Assembly: GCA_029961685.1 (NCBI GenBank)
Contig: JARWKL010000002.1
Coordinates: 31,464,908-31,528,907 of the forward strand
DNA from: Aristolochia californica
Taxonomy: Eukaryota > Streptophyta > Magnoliopsida > Piperales > Aristolochiaceae
Length of the DNA: 64,000 bases
Direction of reading: 5' to 3'
Shown here in pieces: positions 50,594 to 59,055 of the stretch (its first letter is position 1; every line of letters starts with the position of its first letter). The position numbers were made by a program, and so were the translations under genes. A model generated the notes under the pieces. That model was not told the DNA's origin and did no database searches. It saw nothing but the letters and a program-made list of their open reading frames with translations.

Positions 50594-51502
50594 TGTTACG
50601 GTCCCGGGTCATGGATCGAGTAACATGGTGTGGGATTTGTGAATCCAGCACTCAGAATTTACTCACTTCACGTCAATGGTCTGTGTATGAGTATTTCTCC
50701 TTAACCAATGCTTGGACAGGAGGAAAGATCCTCTTTTGACGGTCCTACCGAGTTGTTGTGCTAGGTAGAAGACCCCACAGCAATGCTGACCTTGCTAGAG
50801 CAAGGTGCTCTCTTTTCTTGGTCACGGCAAAGAGGGTTTGGCCCTCTTTGTTGCTGCTCTAGCTAAGAATGCAATCCTTCTTTTTTAATTAACTTGAAAC
50901 ACGAGTTTGGGATAGATTAATACCTCTTCTTTGATGCTATGATCAGCTCCCACGTTGCACCAGGAATTGCTCAAGATTTGAGGATAAAAATCCTCACTTT
51001 GCTGCTTGGTAAGGGAGGAATTGGGCCTCTCTTGCTGCTGCTGCCGAGAAGGAGGATAGACCTCCTCTTTGGGCTCGGAAAAGGGGCAGGAAGCTCCTTT
51101 TCTTAGTAGGGATGATGGTGGATGAATTTGGGAGAAGATGGATGGCAATGGAGGGTGAATGATAGGTTGGATTTTTGGAGTAAACCCTAAACTCGGGATC
51201 AAAAGGTGATCCCAACCTATTTAGACTAGGTTATTCTAAAATCTCAAAGCTTACCTATTTCATTCATACCTATCCCTTAAATAGGGAGTTTTAGGGTTAG
51301 GGTTACAATAATTCCCCATAATGCCCTTACATAAAAAGTAATTAGAAATAACTCCTACTTAAAACAATATAAGAAATAAATCCTACTTAAAACAATATTA
51401 GAAATAAATCCTACTCAAAGAAATATAAGAATTAAATCCTATTGAGTGAGTTGTTGTTGTCTTCTTTGTTGTGTGACTCGGTGTGCTATTGACTCCACAA
51501 CA
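50594..51502 (-). mobile_element. Solo LTR nested in the chromovirus protease
   Basis: A 909-bp sequence beginning TGTTACGGTCCCGGG and ending ACTCCACAACA, with the exact 5-bp duplication GTTTG on both sides (50589-50593 and 51503-51507). TG...CA ends and no internal genes fit a solo LTR left by recombination between the two LTRs of an inserted element. Orientation is taken as minus because a TATA-like TATTTAAGG (51275-51283, minus strand) is followed by long transcribable sequence. Three ~30-bp units ending ATAAATCCTACT lie at 51350-51441. The parent family is not recognised. Confidence 0.85.
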
Positions 51503-52432
51503 GTTTGATTTGGTATTGGGAATTAAATGGCTGCAGCAGTTGGGTCCGATTTTATGTGATTTCAAGTCCCTTACTATGAGTTTTATGTATGGAACGCATT
51601 GCCAGTTACCATGCACTCTCCAGAATATCAAAGTTATGGACTCCGATCGCTGTCAATTAAACTCACTACAGACAGAATTTGTAGACTTATTTCAGGATCC
51701 CGCTGCAGTTCCGCCCATAGGAGCTTGTGATCATCGTATCCGTTTAAAGTTGGGCACAGAGCCAGTAGTGGTGCGCCCATACTGCTACCCACATTTGCAG
51801 AAAGATGAGATAGAGCGCCAATGTCAGCATATGTTAGATCAAGGAATTATTCAGCCCAACCACTCACCATTTTCGTCATCAGTGTTGTTGGTCAAAAAAC
51901 ATGACAACTCTTGGCGCTTTTGTGTGGACTATAGAGAGCTCAACGCTCATATAGTAAAGGATAAATTTCCAATACCGGTGGTGGAAGAACTATTGGACGA
52001 GTTACATGGGGCAGAATTATTTACTAAGCAGGTCTTGAAATCCGGCTACCATCAGATTCGGGTACACCCTGATGATGTGGAGAAAACTGCATTCCATACG
52101 CATCATGGTCATTTTGAGTTCTTGGTTATGCCATTTGGGCTTTCCAACGCCCCACCTTTCAGACACTTATGACTGAGGTATTTCGCCCATTCTTACGCAA
52201 ATATGTTCTGGTATTCTTTGATGATATATTAATATATAGTAAGAATTGGGAAGAGCACATTCAGCACTTGTGCCAGGTATTCAACCTTTTGCATTCCTAT
52301 CATTTATTCCTCAATAAATCCAAATGCGCTAGGGGTACCTCAGAGGTCGCTTATTTGGGTCATGTCATCTAAGCCTCCGGGTTAAAGTGTATACTAGCAA
52401 AATACTGATAGTGATTGACTAACCTATTCTAC
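51503..52432 (+). pseudogene. Chromovirus reverse transcriptase (broken)
   Basis: The frame reads FDLVLGIKWLQQLGP, then a linker and the RT: SFSSSVLLVKKHDNSW-type finger region, RFCVDYRELNAHIVKDKFPIP, TKQVLKSGYHQIR, FEFLVMPFGLSNAP, and after a frameshift at ~52157 LMTEVFRPFLRKYVLVFFDDILIYSKN, ending YLGHVI and a TAA at 52370. The FDD catalytic pair is intact, but the first catalytic Asp (expected in the K-x-DL-x-SGYHQ motif) is Val (GTC at ~52030). The copy is therefore dead as an enzyme even apart from the frameshift and stop. Confidence 0.9.
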
Positions 52433-52440
52433 ATTCCGCC

Positions 52441-52792
52441 ATGGCTTTAAGGGGGTTTTTAGGTCTGGCCGGGTATTACAGGAAGCTCATTCATGACTAT
52501 GGCCAGATCACGGCGCCGCTTAACAACTTACTTAAGTGTAATGCTTTCACATGGTCGGAGATAGCAGATTCCTCTTTTCAGCAGTTGATACAAGTTTTAT
52601 CCTCTACACTGGTTCTCCAACTACCAAATTTTGAAGAATCGTTTGTTATTGAATGTGATGCGTTTAGAGGGGGCATTGGCACAATATTACAACAGCACGA
52701 CCATCCCATAGCATACTTCAGCCACCATCTTGCCCTGCACCAAAAATTAGCTACGTATGAAAGGGAACTTATTGGCTTAGCCAAAGCCGAGT
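52441..52792 (+). pseudogene. Chromovirus RNase H, N-terminal part
   Basis: The frame reads MALRGFLGLAGYYRKLIHDY, APLNNLLKCNAFTWSE, FVIECDAFRGGIGTIL, HPIAYFSHHLALHQK and YERELIGLAKA. The first RNase H Asp (ECDAF) is kept. It is preceded by a stretch with stops after the RT. The frame ends at TAA 52792-52794, where an unidentified ~280-bp piece interrupts the domain. RNase H removes the RNA strand during reverse transcription. Confidence 0.87.
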
Positions 52793-53077
52793 AAATAACA
52801 GTGACATGTGGTAGGAAGCAGGAGTAATATGATGGTGAAATGATAGGATGTATGAATAGGACCTGAAGAATAGTATTGTGTTAGTCATCGTAGTTGTTTT
52901 TTGCTGCCCCTGTCCCTAGGAATCTCTTTTCGTTGCCCTCATCCCTAGAATGTGTAGGATTCTCGTTCCGCTGCCCTCATCCCTAGGTTGTGTATTTAAA
53001 ATAGTATCAGAGCCTTTAGAGATTTAGGTACCTATTTACTCTATGTTCCGCTGCTTTAGGTTGTTTTAGGGTTAGAT
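52793..53077. other. Unidentified ~280-bp insertion in RNase H
   Basis: LAKA ends at ~52790 and the continuation WRPYLWGHHFVIRIDHRS starts at ~53078, so the DNA between is foreign to the gene. It holds three to four copies of a CCCTCATCCCTAGG-type motif (52907-52920, 52938-52951, 52974-52988, degenerate at ~53049) and a GTATCAGAGCC at 53003 resembling a tRNA-iMet primer site. No clear target duplication or terminal repeats are visible. It may be a remnant of a small LTR element. Confidence 0.6.
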
Positions 53078-53290
53078 TGGAGGCCCTATCTTTGGGGTCA
53101 TCACTTCGTGATCCGGATAGACCACCGCAGTTCGAAATACTTGTTGAAGCAGCGTATCACTACTTGCCCACAACAACATTGGTTGAGTAAACTGATGGGG
53201 TTTGATTTCCAGGTGGAGTACAAACCCAGGCACCTTAACAGGGGGCATATGCCCTATCTCATCGGGATATGTTGGAAACACATCTTCATG
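53078..53290 (+). pseudogene. Chromovirus RNase H, C-terminal part
   Basis: The frame reads WRPYLWGHHFVIRIDHRSSKYLLKQ, CPQQHWLSKLMGFDFQVEYKPR, with the D of the RIDHRSSKYL motif kept. The closing motif usually written N-x-x-ADALSR is out of frame (AACAGGGGGCATATGCCCTATCTCATCGG), showing a 1-2 base loss. Confidence 0.82.
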
Positions 53291-54500
53291 CTATCAATCA
53301 ACCCTGGGTTCTTTTGCTCGATTCAATTAGAGTTGAAATTCAGCAACATCCCGAGCTTATAGAATTGTATCCAAAAATCAAGCAAAACACTATGGACAGC
53401 AGTAGGGAAATTCAGGACTGCCTCATTTTATATTAGAATCGCATTGATCTTCATCACACTTCCACTCTACTCAGCAGCATTATATCTTCCTTTCACTACA
53501 ACACTCATGAGGGCCAGCAAAAGACATATTTTCGTATTAGTCGTGACTTCTATTGGAGGGGCATGGAACATTTGATAGCCGACTATGTATCTACATGCCA
53601 AGTTTGCCAACAGAACAAAGTGGAATTCTTACACCCAATAGGCCTGCTGCAACCTCTTTAGCTACCATCATAGGTATGGGTAGATATCTCCATGGATTTT
53701 ATAGACGGCCTTCCAAACTCTTCCTGCAAATCTATTATTTTGGTAGTGGTGGATAGGTTCTCCAAATATGGGCACTTCCTGGCCCTGGTGCATCCTTATA
53801 TGGCGACACATGTTGCTCAGATTTTCATGGACCAGATTGTCCGCCTGCATGGCTTACCACAATCCATCAAAAGTGACAGAGATGCAGTATTCACAAGTAC
53901 CTTCTGGAAAGAACTATTCAAATTACAGGGCACCAAATTGGCATTCTCCTCCGCATACCACCCTCAAATAGATGGCCAAACTGAAGTGGTCAACCGCACT
54001 ATTGAGATCGATTTGCGATGTTTGGTGGGGGACACTCCCAAACCTTGGGTATGCTAGCTAGCCTGGGCGGAGTATTATTATAGCACCTCTTACCACACAA
54101 CACTGGGCACCACACCCTTCTGGGTGGTATATGGGCGCGACCCCCCTCGTCTCTTATCTTATGAACCTCGTTCATCTCGAGTACCAATGCTAGACCAGGC
54201 TTTGGGGGAACGGGATACTATGCTTTCACAGGTAAAAGCTCACTTGTAGAAAGCTCAAGACACTATGAAGCACTATTATGACAAGGGTCATCGTGACCTT
54301 TCTTTTGCTCCGGGAGATTATGTATGGCTTAAACTTCAACCTTACCGCCAGCTTTCCATTACAGCAGACAAAAGCCACAAACTTTCTCCCAAATATTATG
54401 GCCCCTTTCAGCTGTTGGCTCATATTGGCAATGTTGCTTATCGTCTACAGCTCCCACCAGACGTAGAGATCCGTGACGTCTTCCAAGTCTCTCTCTTGAA
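53291..54500 (+). pseudogene. Chromovirus integrase (broken)
   Basis: The zinc-binding region is readable as HYNTHEGQQKTYF...DFYWRGMEHLI...CQVCQQNK. The core follows with MDFIDGLP (first Asp, 53692), VVDRFSKYGHF, GLPQSIKSDRDAVFTS (second Asp) and HPQIDGQTEVVNRT (Glu), so the DDE triad survives. Stops include two TAG before the core (PL*LPS*VW at ~53659 and ~53671), TAG after KPWVC (54055) and TAG in AHL*KAQ (54247). The C-terminal part reads YYDKGHRDLSFAPGDYVWL, KLSPKYYGPFQLLAHIGNVAYRLQLP and VFQVSLLKP. Integrase inserts the cDNA. Confidence 0.9.
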
Positions 54501-54616
54501 GCCATTTCGCGGAGACTCACCGATGCTTCACACACCCTTGACACCGTTCACGAGGGTCGTACTCTTCCAACCCCATAGAATGTATTGCATGCTCGCAGAG
54601 TCAGGGGTCGTGGGAG

Positions 54617-54702
54617 ATTTTAGTCCAGTGGGCTGAGACAGATCTGCTTGAAGCCTCCTGGGAACCACTCGAGGAATTCCAAGCCCTCTACCCACCTTTT
54701 AG
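54617..54702 (+). pseudogene. Chromodomain-like C-terminus of the integrase
   Basis: A frame shifted from the upstream ORF reads ILVQWAETDLLEASWEPLEEFQALYPPF. The ILVxW...EASWE pattern is the second half of the chromodomain found at the end of chromovirus integrases, which steers insertion by binding histone marks. The first half is not clear. A frameshift before it and another after it show that it was not translated in this copy. Confidence 0.75.
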
Positions 54703-54724
54703 CTTGAGGACAAGCTCTTTCTCT

Positions 54725-54737
54725 AGGAGGGGGGTGA
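54725..54737 (+). other. Chromovirus polypurine tract
   Basis: AGGAGGGGGGTGA immediately before the 3' LTR start TGTTATG; primes plus-strand synthesis. Confidence 0.8.
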
Positions 54738-55113
54738 TGTTATGTAATCCATAGCATCTAGAGTAACTAGTAGACGTAGAGGGTAGTTTATGTAATTTCC
54801 AGCTTTTCAATTAATAGGTATTGATGTAATTTCCTTCAAACTTATGGCCCTTTCGTTGGCCTTTGTTGGTGTATGTTCCCTAATCTTTATAGGGGCGTCG
54901 GCTGATGAATGAAAGCAAGTATTGATCAAATTAGAAGTAGACGAGATGGGATTCTCTCTCTGACGAGGTCCAAGGTGGAGCTTCCTTCGAAAGCTCATTA
55001 GTTTATCGCAATTGGTCGTTCGAAGAACCCTAAAGCCTCCTTAACGAAGGAGTCCAATCTGAAATCAAGGGGAGATTGTCGGGTGACACGATCCATGGTG
55101 AAGGAACTCAGTA
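54738..55113 (+). repeat. Chromovirus 3' LTR
   Basis: TGTTATGTAATCCATAGC to GGAACTCAGTA, followed by GGTAC. About 26 differences from the 5' LTR by hand count, many of them C/T or G/A. The terminal CA has become TA. Confidence 0.92.
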
Positions 55114-55118
55114 GGTAC

Positions 55119-55925
55119 CTCCTCAAGAAACAACTCCTCAAACTCCTGAAAGAGAGAAACAACAACACTAGGTAGCATAGCATCAAGTTGGTTAGTGTTT
55201 AAAAGGGCCTCCTTGTAAATGAGTACAATCATCGGCCGATTTGAAATCATTGTTCGCTTAACCTCACTCATTTTTGCATAGAAATTTCTTTCTTTTCTCT
55301 CTATTTTCCCCTCTTTGTCTGTGTCGCTTTTTCTTTTCTTACTATTTCCCCCTCTTTGGCCGTTTCTCTTTCTTTTCTCTCTTTTTTTCTCTCACTCTCA
55401 CTATGCACAACCTCGCTTTTTTTTGTACTCTCATTCTTTTGCTCTCTCAAATTCTTTTGATCACTCAATTGTTGCAACCTCACTTGATCATCATATATTT
55501 TTTTTGGGGTCAACGGAACTAGAGTGATTGTCCGTTGATTGTGCGTGAATGAGTATTTTTTGGTGAAGTCGTCATGAAACACACATTGGTCAAATTGCCA
55601 CAGTCTTCCTTCGAGCAGATGTCTAGCTTGCATTGGTACCACATCACACAATACTTCATCTTCATATTTACCAATTCAAAATGGTACCACCATCTGCTTT
55701 ATGATCCTTACTTCACCACTATCATTCAACCATTGAAACTTGTATGGACGAGGGTGCTTAAAGTGTCGTGAGCCCTAACTTTTCAACCATGGAAGTACTA
55801 GCAACATTAGTGAAACTACCGCCATCGATAATAAAACTACATACCTTGTCTTTGACGTGACAACGAGTGTGAAAAATGTTCTCCCTTTGTACTTCTTCTT
55901 TCTCTTCTTGAGATTGCAAGTTTAA
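55119..55925 (-). pseudogene. A protease and charged linker to RT (broken)
   Basis: Minus strand from ~55925: NIFHTRCHVKDKVCSFIIDGGSFTN, with a DGG-type active site known in this group of plant gypsy proteases, then VASTSMVEKLGL and stops. From 55651 it reads LCDVVPMQARHLLEGRLWQFDQ and ITLVPLTPKK, then a run of Lys, Glu and Arg (SERKKERKERETAKEGEIVRK), MSEVKRTMISNRPM and FQEFEELFLEEVP at the chromovirus insertion site. The charged linker is made by a long pyrimidine-rich + strand stretch (~55285-55470). Stops and at least one frameshift (~55650-55740) break it. Confidence 0.8.
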
Positions 55926-57146
55926 GGCTCATCGTGTGACTAATGCAAGCATCTCACCATGATCTGCCCCAAACTCATCTCCAATTGCAGTGTCCTCCAA
56001 TGGTGGCATGTCATCTAGATCATCTTCATCTTTGGACTCAATCTCACCATTTTCCCGGACCACCATAACTTGCTTGTTCGGGCATTGGCTAGCTACGTGT
56101 CTTCTCCCTTGACATTTAAAACATCTAATATCACTAGAACGAGTGGAAAGAGGGACTGATTTACCTTGAGAAGCCATGGCAGTGGTGGCTGCTTTGGGTT
56201 ATGGTTTGGCCTTGAAGGTGGATGAAGTTTCTTCCTTCTTTGGGTAGTTTGACCTCCAAGGTGCTGTACTTGAACTCTGTGGAGCTGCTCTTGGCCGTAT
56301 ACCACCCCTCTTGAGTTGCCGCTCAACTTTGATATCCATATGCACCAAATCTTCCAATTCCATATAATGATGTATTTCAGCAATCTCCCGATTTAATCCA
56401 TTTAAATATCTGGCCATTGTCGCCTCCCGATCCTCCTCCACATTAGCTCTAATCATTGCCATCTCCATCTCTTTATAATATTCGTCAACACTTCTGTTAC
56501 CTTGATAGAGACCTTGCAGCTTGAGGTATAGATCCCGGTAGTAATGACTGGGTACAAAACGTCATCTCATCACCCTCTTCATCTCATCCCAATTGTCAAT
56601 AGGACGCTCTCCATTCCGTCTCCTATTGATGCACAACTGGTCCCACCACACAATAGCATATTTGGTAAATTCAATGGCAATACGTTTTACCTTTTTTAAG
56701 TCAGAGTAATTGTGACAATCGAAAACCAATTCCATTTTTTTCCACTCGAGGTAGGCTTCAGGATCGCTTTTTCCTTGAAAAGCAGGAATTTTCAGCTTGA
56801 TACTTCCCAAGTTGCTATCTAGCCGTTTCCTAGCTTCTCTATCCCGGCCAAATCTCCTATGGCCGCCCACTGACATCCTATCAGCCTCCTCTAAATTGTC
56901 ACCTTCAAATTCACCCATATCCTCAACTTCCCTTCGATGCAGCCTGTTCCTCATTGAGGTGTTTGGAACAAGTAGAGACTGCACCCTTTGTCTCCCCTCA
57001 TCTACCCTATCCAACCTCCCATGTATTTATTCCAAATCTGCCCTCATCATCCATCTCATCTCCCCCAATAATGCTTGCATTTGTAGCTTCGGAACAACGG
57101 GCGATGGACTCTCTTCGTTTGTATTTTTCTCTTGATTATATGACAT
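55926..57146 (-). pseudogene. A gag (broken)
   Basis: Minus strand from ATG at 57146: MSYNQEKNTNEESPSPVVPK, a TAA at 57027, then RLDRVDEGRQRVQ, a charged linker, and the gag domain IKLKIPAFQGKSDPEAYLEW, MELVFDCHNYSDLKKVK, YAIVWWDQL; a TGA at 56562; then the RFVPSHYYRDLY segment, EEDREATMARYLNGLNREI, a TAA at ~56199, and the CCHC zinc knuckle CFKCQGRRHVASQC (C-x2-C-x4-H-x4-C) near 56110. It ends with an acidic stretch and LALVTR at a TGA (55929). The ATG at 57146 fits the known N-terminus of the family better than the longer frame start at 57224. Confidence 0.87.
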
Positions 57147-57944
57147 GATTATGAACTCTGCAAATAAGGTTAAACACAAAAAAATATGCAAAGAAAAAGG
57201 AACCTCACCACACTCCCTCACCAATCCACTCGTATTCTTCTTTGAGTTCTTTTTAAACTAATAAAACAAGAATAAGGAATTCCAGCAGCGAATCAAAACG
57301 AGAACAGACCAAACGAATCAAATTTTGTACCCGAAATGTGATGATTTTTGACACTCAAGCGTGGTGTTTTGGCAAAAGGGGTTCTAGAACATAAGAAACA
57401 AGATTAGAACAAAAAAAATTCAGAAAAATTTTTATTTTTATTTTTATTTTTGGATCCTCTTCTTTTTCCTTCAATTCTTTTCTTTTCTTTTCGGATCCTC
57501 TTCTTTTTCTTCCTTTCTTTACGGATATATCATAGTAATGAGTATCAAGGAATAAAACACAAGATATTAAACGAGTATCAAGACAAAGAATATTAAATGA
57601 TTATTAAGGAACAAGACAAAGGAAAATTCGGAAAACCTTTTTTTTTTGAAACACTAGAACCCTTAATTCATGTTTCTAGGGTTCGTAAACAAAGTGGACT
57701 CAAACACTAATACCGAGGAAAGGATAGAAATCTTGAATAACGAGAATAGTATAGAAATCAAGAATGACGAGAATAGGATAGAAATCAAGAACGAGGAGAA
57801 TAACAATCGAGCCAATTTTTTTTTTAATGCTCGAAATACCTAGACCAAAAGAAACGAACGAATTTGACAAGGATGAAAAAAATAGATAGGAATAACAAAA
57901 CAAAAGGATAGACAAACCTGATAAACCAAAGCTCTAATACCGAA
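57147..57944 (-). other. A leader between primer site and gag
   Basis: Untranslated leader of element A. The minus strand begins at 57944 with TTCGGTATTAGAGC, a mutated TTGGTATCAGAGC tRNA-iMet primer site. It contains three ~33-bp tandem units (GGATAGAAATC..GAATAACGAGAATA, + strand 57718-57805), an A/T homopolymer-rich stretch and a duplicated GGATCCTCTTCTTTTT segment (57450-57530). No open frame of note. Confidence 0.7.
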
Positions 57945-58546
57945 TGATACGAACCACGTCAACTTGTGATGAAACCCAATACCAAATCTGGTAATCGTCC
58001 CCAAGACCTTTCAAGTTTAATGGAAAATCGTGACCCGTTGCTTAGCAAAGTAGGAACCTTGGTATGGTGAAGACACCACAAATGGGTAAGGAAATCCGTT
58101 TGATAAGTCGATTGAACACCACAAGGAAAAATCCTGATAAGTTCAAAAACTTCCTTCAAGAATCAAGAAGAATAATCTCTCAATATCAATAATGATCAAA
58201 AGTCCCAATTCCGTTTACAAGCCCTCTATTTATAATGGAGGACGTCAAAATCATGTAAATAAATCCGTTCCCCTAATTACATTCAATTAAAGGAAAACTT
58301 AAGGTAACTTAGTGTAAATAGAAACCTAATATGTTCCCACGTGATCATCGAGGATTAGTTGCCAATTCATGGATATACTTGTAGATTCCACGAGATCTTC
58401 TAACCACATGCCCTTCTAGGATGAATTGCCAACTCGTGGATATCCTCATGGGTCCCACGAGATCTTCTAATCACATGAGCTTCCTCAGTGCACGTGTATG
58501 GCTGTTGAGCTATCTTCCGGATCAACTTTGATGAGTGAAACCAGCT
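57945..58546 (-). repeat. Shared gypsy LTR (5' LTR of A, 3' LTR of B)
   Basis: Aligns end to end with 43139-43744 with ~55 differences by hand count. On the minus strand it is followed by A's primer site and preceded by B's purine tract and integrase end, so it serves both copies. The minus-strand start is AGCTGG where the other copy has TGCTGG. It carries the same TATA box (58226-58234) and a shorter version of the internal ~70-bp duplication. Confidence 0.92.
58226..58234 (-). promoter_or_regulatory. TATA box in shared gypsy LTR
   Basis: Minus strand TATAAATAG in CCATTATAAATAGAGGGC, identical to the box in the other LTR although the surroundings differ. Confidence 0.7.
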
Positions 58547-59055
58547 TTTGTTCCCCTTCCGTAGTGACCGCACTCTCTCTCCTATTGTATAAGTCTCCGG
58601 ACTAAGTTATTCAGCATTTCTTTGAATTTTTTAGCCCGTGCCTTCGTCACTGGACTAACTAGAACTTGAGTTGGATCATGAGTATTCCTTGCAGGCTTGA
58701 TGTCCACATCATTCCCCTCTTCTTGATAAGGATTTGTCCTCAAATTGTCACCTACATAGAAAGGACTTAAATCAGTAACATTAAATGTAGCACTAACATT
58801 GCACTCACCAGGTAAGTCAAGTCTGTAAGCATTGTCATTGATCCATTCTAGCACTTGAAACAGTCCGTCTCCTCGGGGCAACAACATAGAACGTCTTTGG
58901 GATGGAAATCTTTCTTTCCTCATATGTAACCACACCCAATCAACGGCCTCAAAAAAGAGCTTGTCACGTCCCTTGTTAGCTTGCTTGATGTATTGTTCGG
59001 TTTTCCTCTCTATGTTGAACTGAACCCTCTCATGGAGTTGCTTCACAACTTCTGC
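58547..59055 (-). mobile_element. B: 3' fragment of a second gypsy copy
   Basis: Internal DNA of the same family as A (integrase C-terminus, 3' untranslated part, purine tract GGAAGGGGAACAAA) joined to the shared LTR. It ends abruptly at 59055 inside CTTCACAACTTCTGCC, where A continues (44180-44200), and satellite follows directly. The rest of B is missing. It differs from A, so it is an independent copy and not a recent duplication of this end. Confidence 0.9.
58582..59055 (-). pseudogene. B integrase C-terminus, open but truncated
   Basis: An uninterrupted minus-strand frame: [80 protein letters not shown], a segment NDVDIKPARNTHDP absent from A, and the end VSPVTKARAKKFKEMLNNLV. It encodes the last ~158 residues of the integrase; the catalytic core is gone. 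The frame runs on into satellite DNA to an ATG at 59097, giving a 171-codon chimeric ORF whose first 13 residues are satellite-derived. It is better preserved than the same region in A (43833-44117), which has a stop and a 59-bp deletion. Confidence 0.88.

Larger units (their letters stand above)
48813..55113 (+). mobile_element. Chromovirus-type Ty3/gypsy element nested in A
   Basis: A plus-strand element flanked by GGTAC (48808-48812 and 55114-55118), inserted in the RT region of A. LTRs are ~375 bp. Internal order is gag, protease, RT, RNase H, integrase and a chromodomain-like tail. Without its own insertions (909 bp at 50594 and ~280 bp at 52793) it is ~5.1 kb. Short LTRs, small size and the ILVQW..EASWE tail suit a Reina-type chromovirus; the clade is inference. 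All genes are broken. The LTRs differ by about 7% by hand count. Confidence 0.93.
43139..58546 (-). mobile_element. A: degenerate minus-strand Ty3/gypsy element
   Basis: Read on the minus strand: LTR (58546-57945), primer site, leader, gag with CCHC finger, protease, reverse transcriptase, a broken RNase H, integrase, purine tract, LTR (43744-43139). The gag-PR-RT-RH-IN order is that of Ty3/gypsy (Metaviridae) elements. Without the two inserted elements (44800-47410, 48813-55113) the copy would be ~6.5 kb. Coding DNA is broken throughout. The C-terminus has no clear chromodomain; a VSPVTKARAKK-type tail survives in copy B, and membership of the centromeric CRM-like group is possible but not demonstrated. 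The LTRs differ by roughly 9% by hand count. Confidence 0.9.

Noticed and set aside
50885..51215. 105- and 73-codon minus-strand frames in the solo LTR
   Set aside because: Overlapping frames with no domain, inside a sequence bounded by TG...CA and a target duplication; the LTR explanation is sufficient.
51289..51307. TTTTAGGGTTAGGGTTA as an interstitial telomere repeat
   Set aside because: Only about two units, inside a solo LTR; too short to be telomeric.
55274..55527. Hydrophobic Phe/Leu/Ser-rich + strand frames as membrane proteins
   Set aside because: Antisense reading of the charged linker in gypsy A; hydrophobicity follows from the pyrimidine-rich strand.
43139..58546. Gypsy A as one simple full-length insertion
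   Set aside because: The outer side of the second LTR continues into internal DNA of another copy, and there is no matching 5-bp duplication in the satellite flanks.
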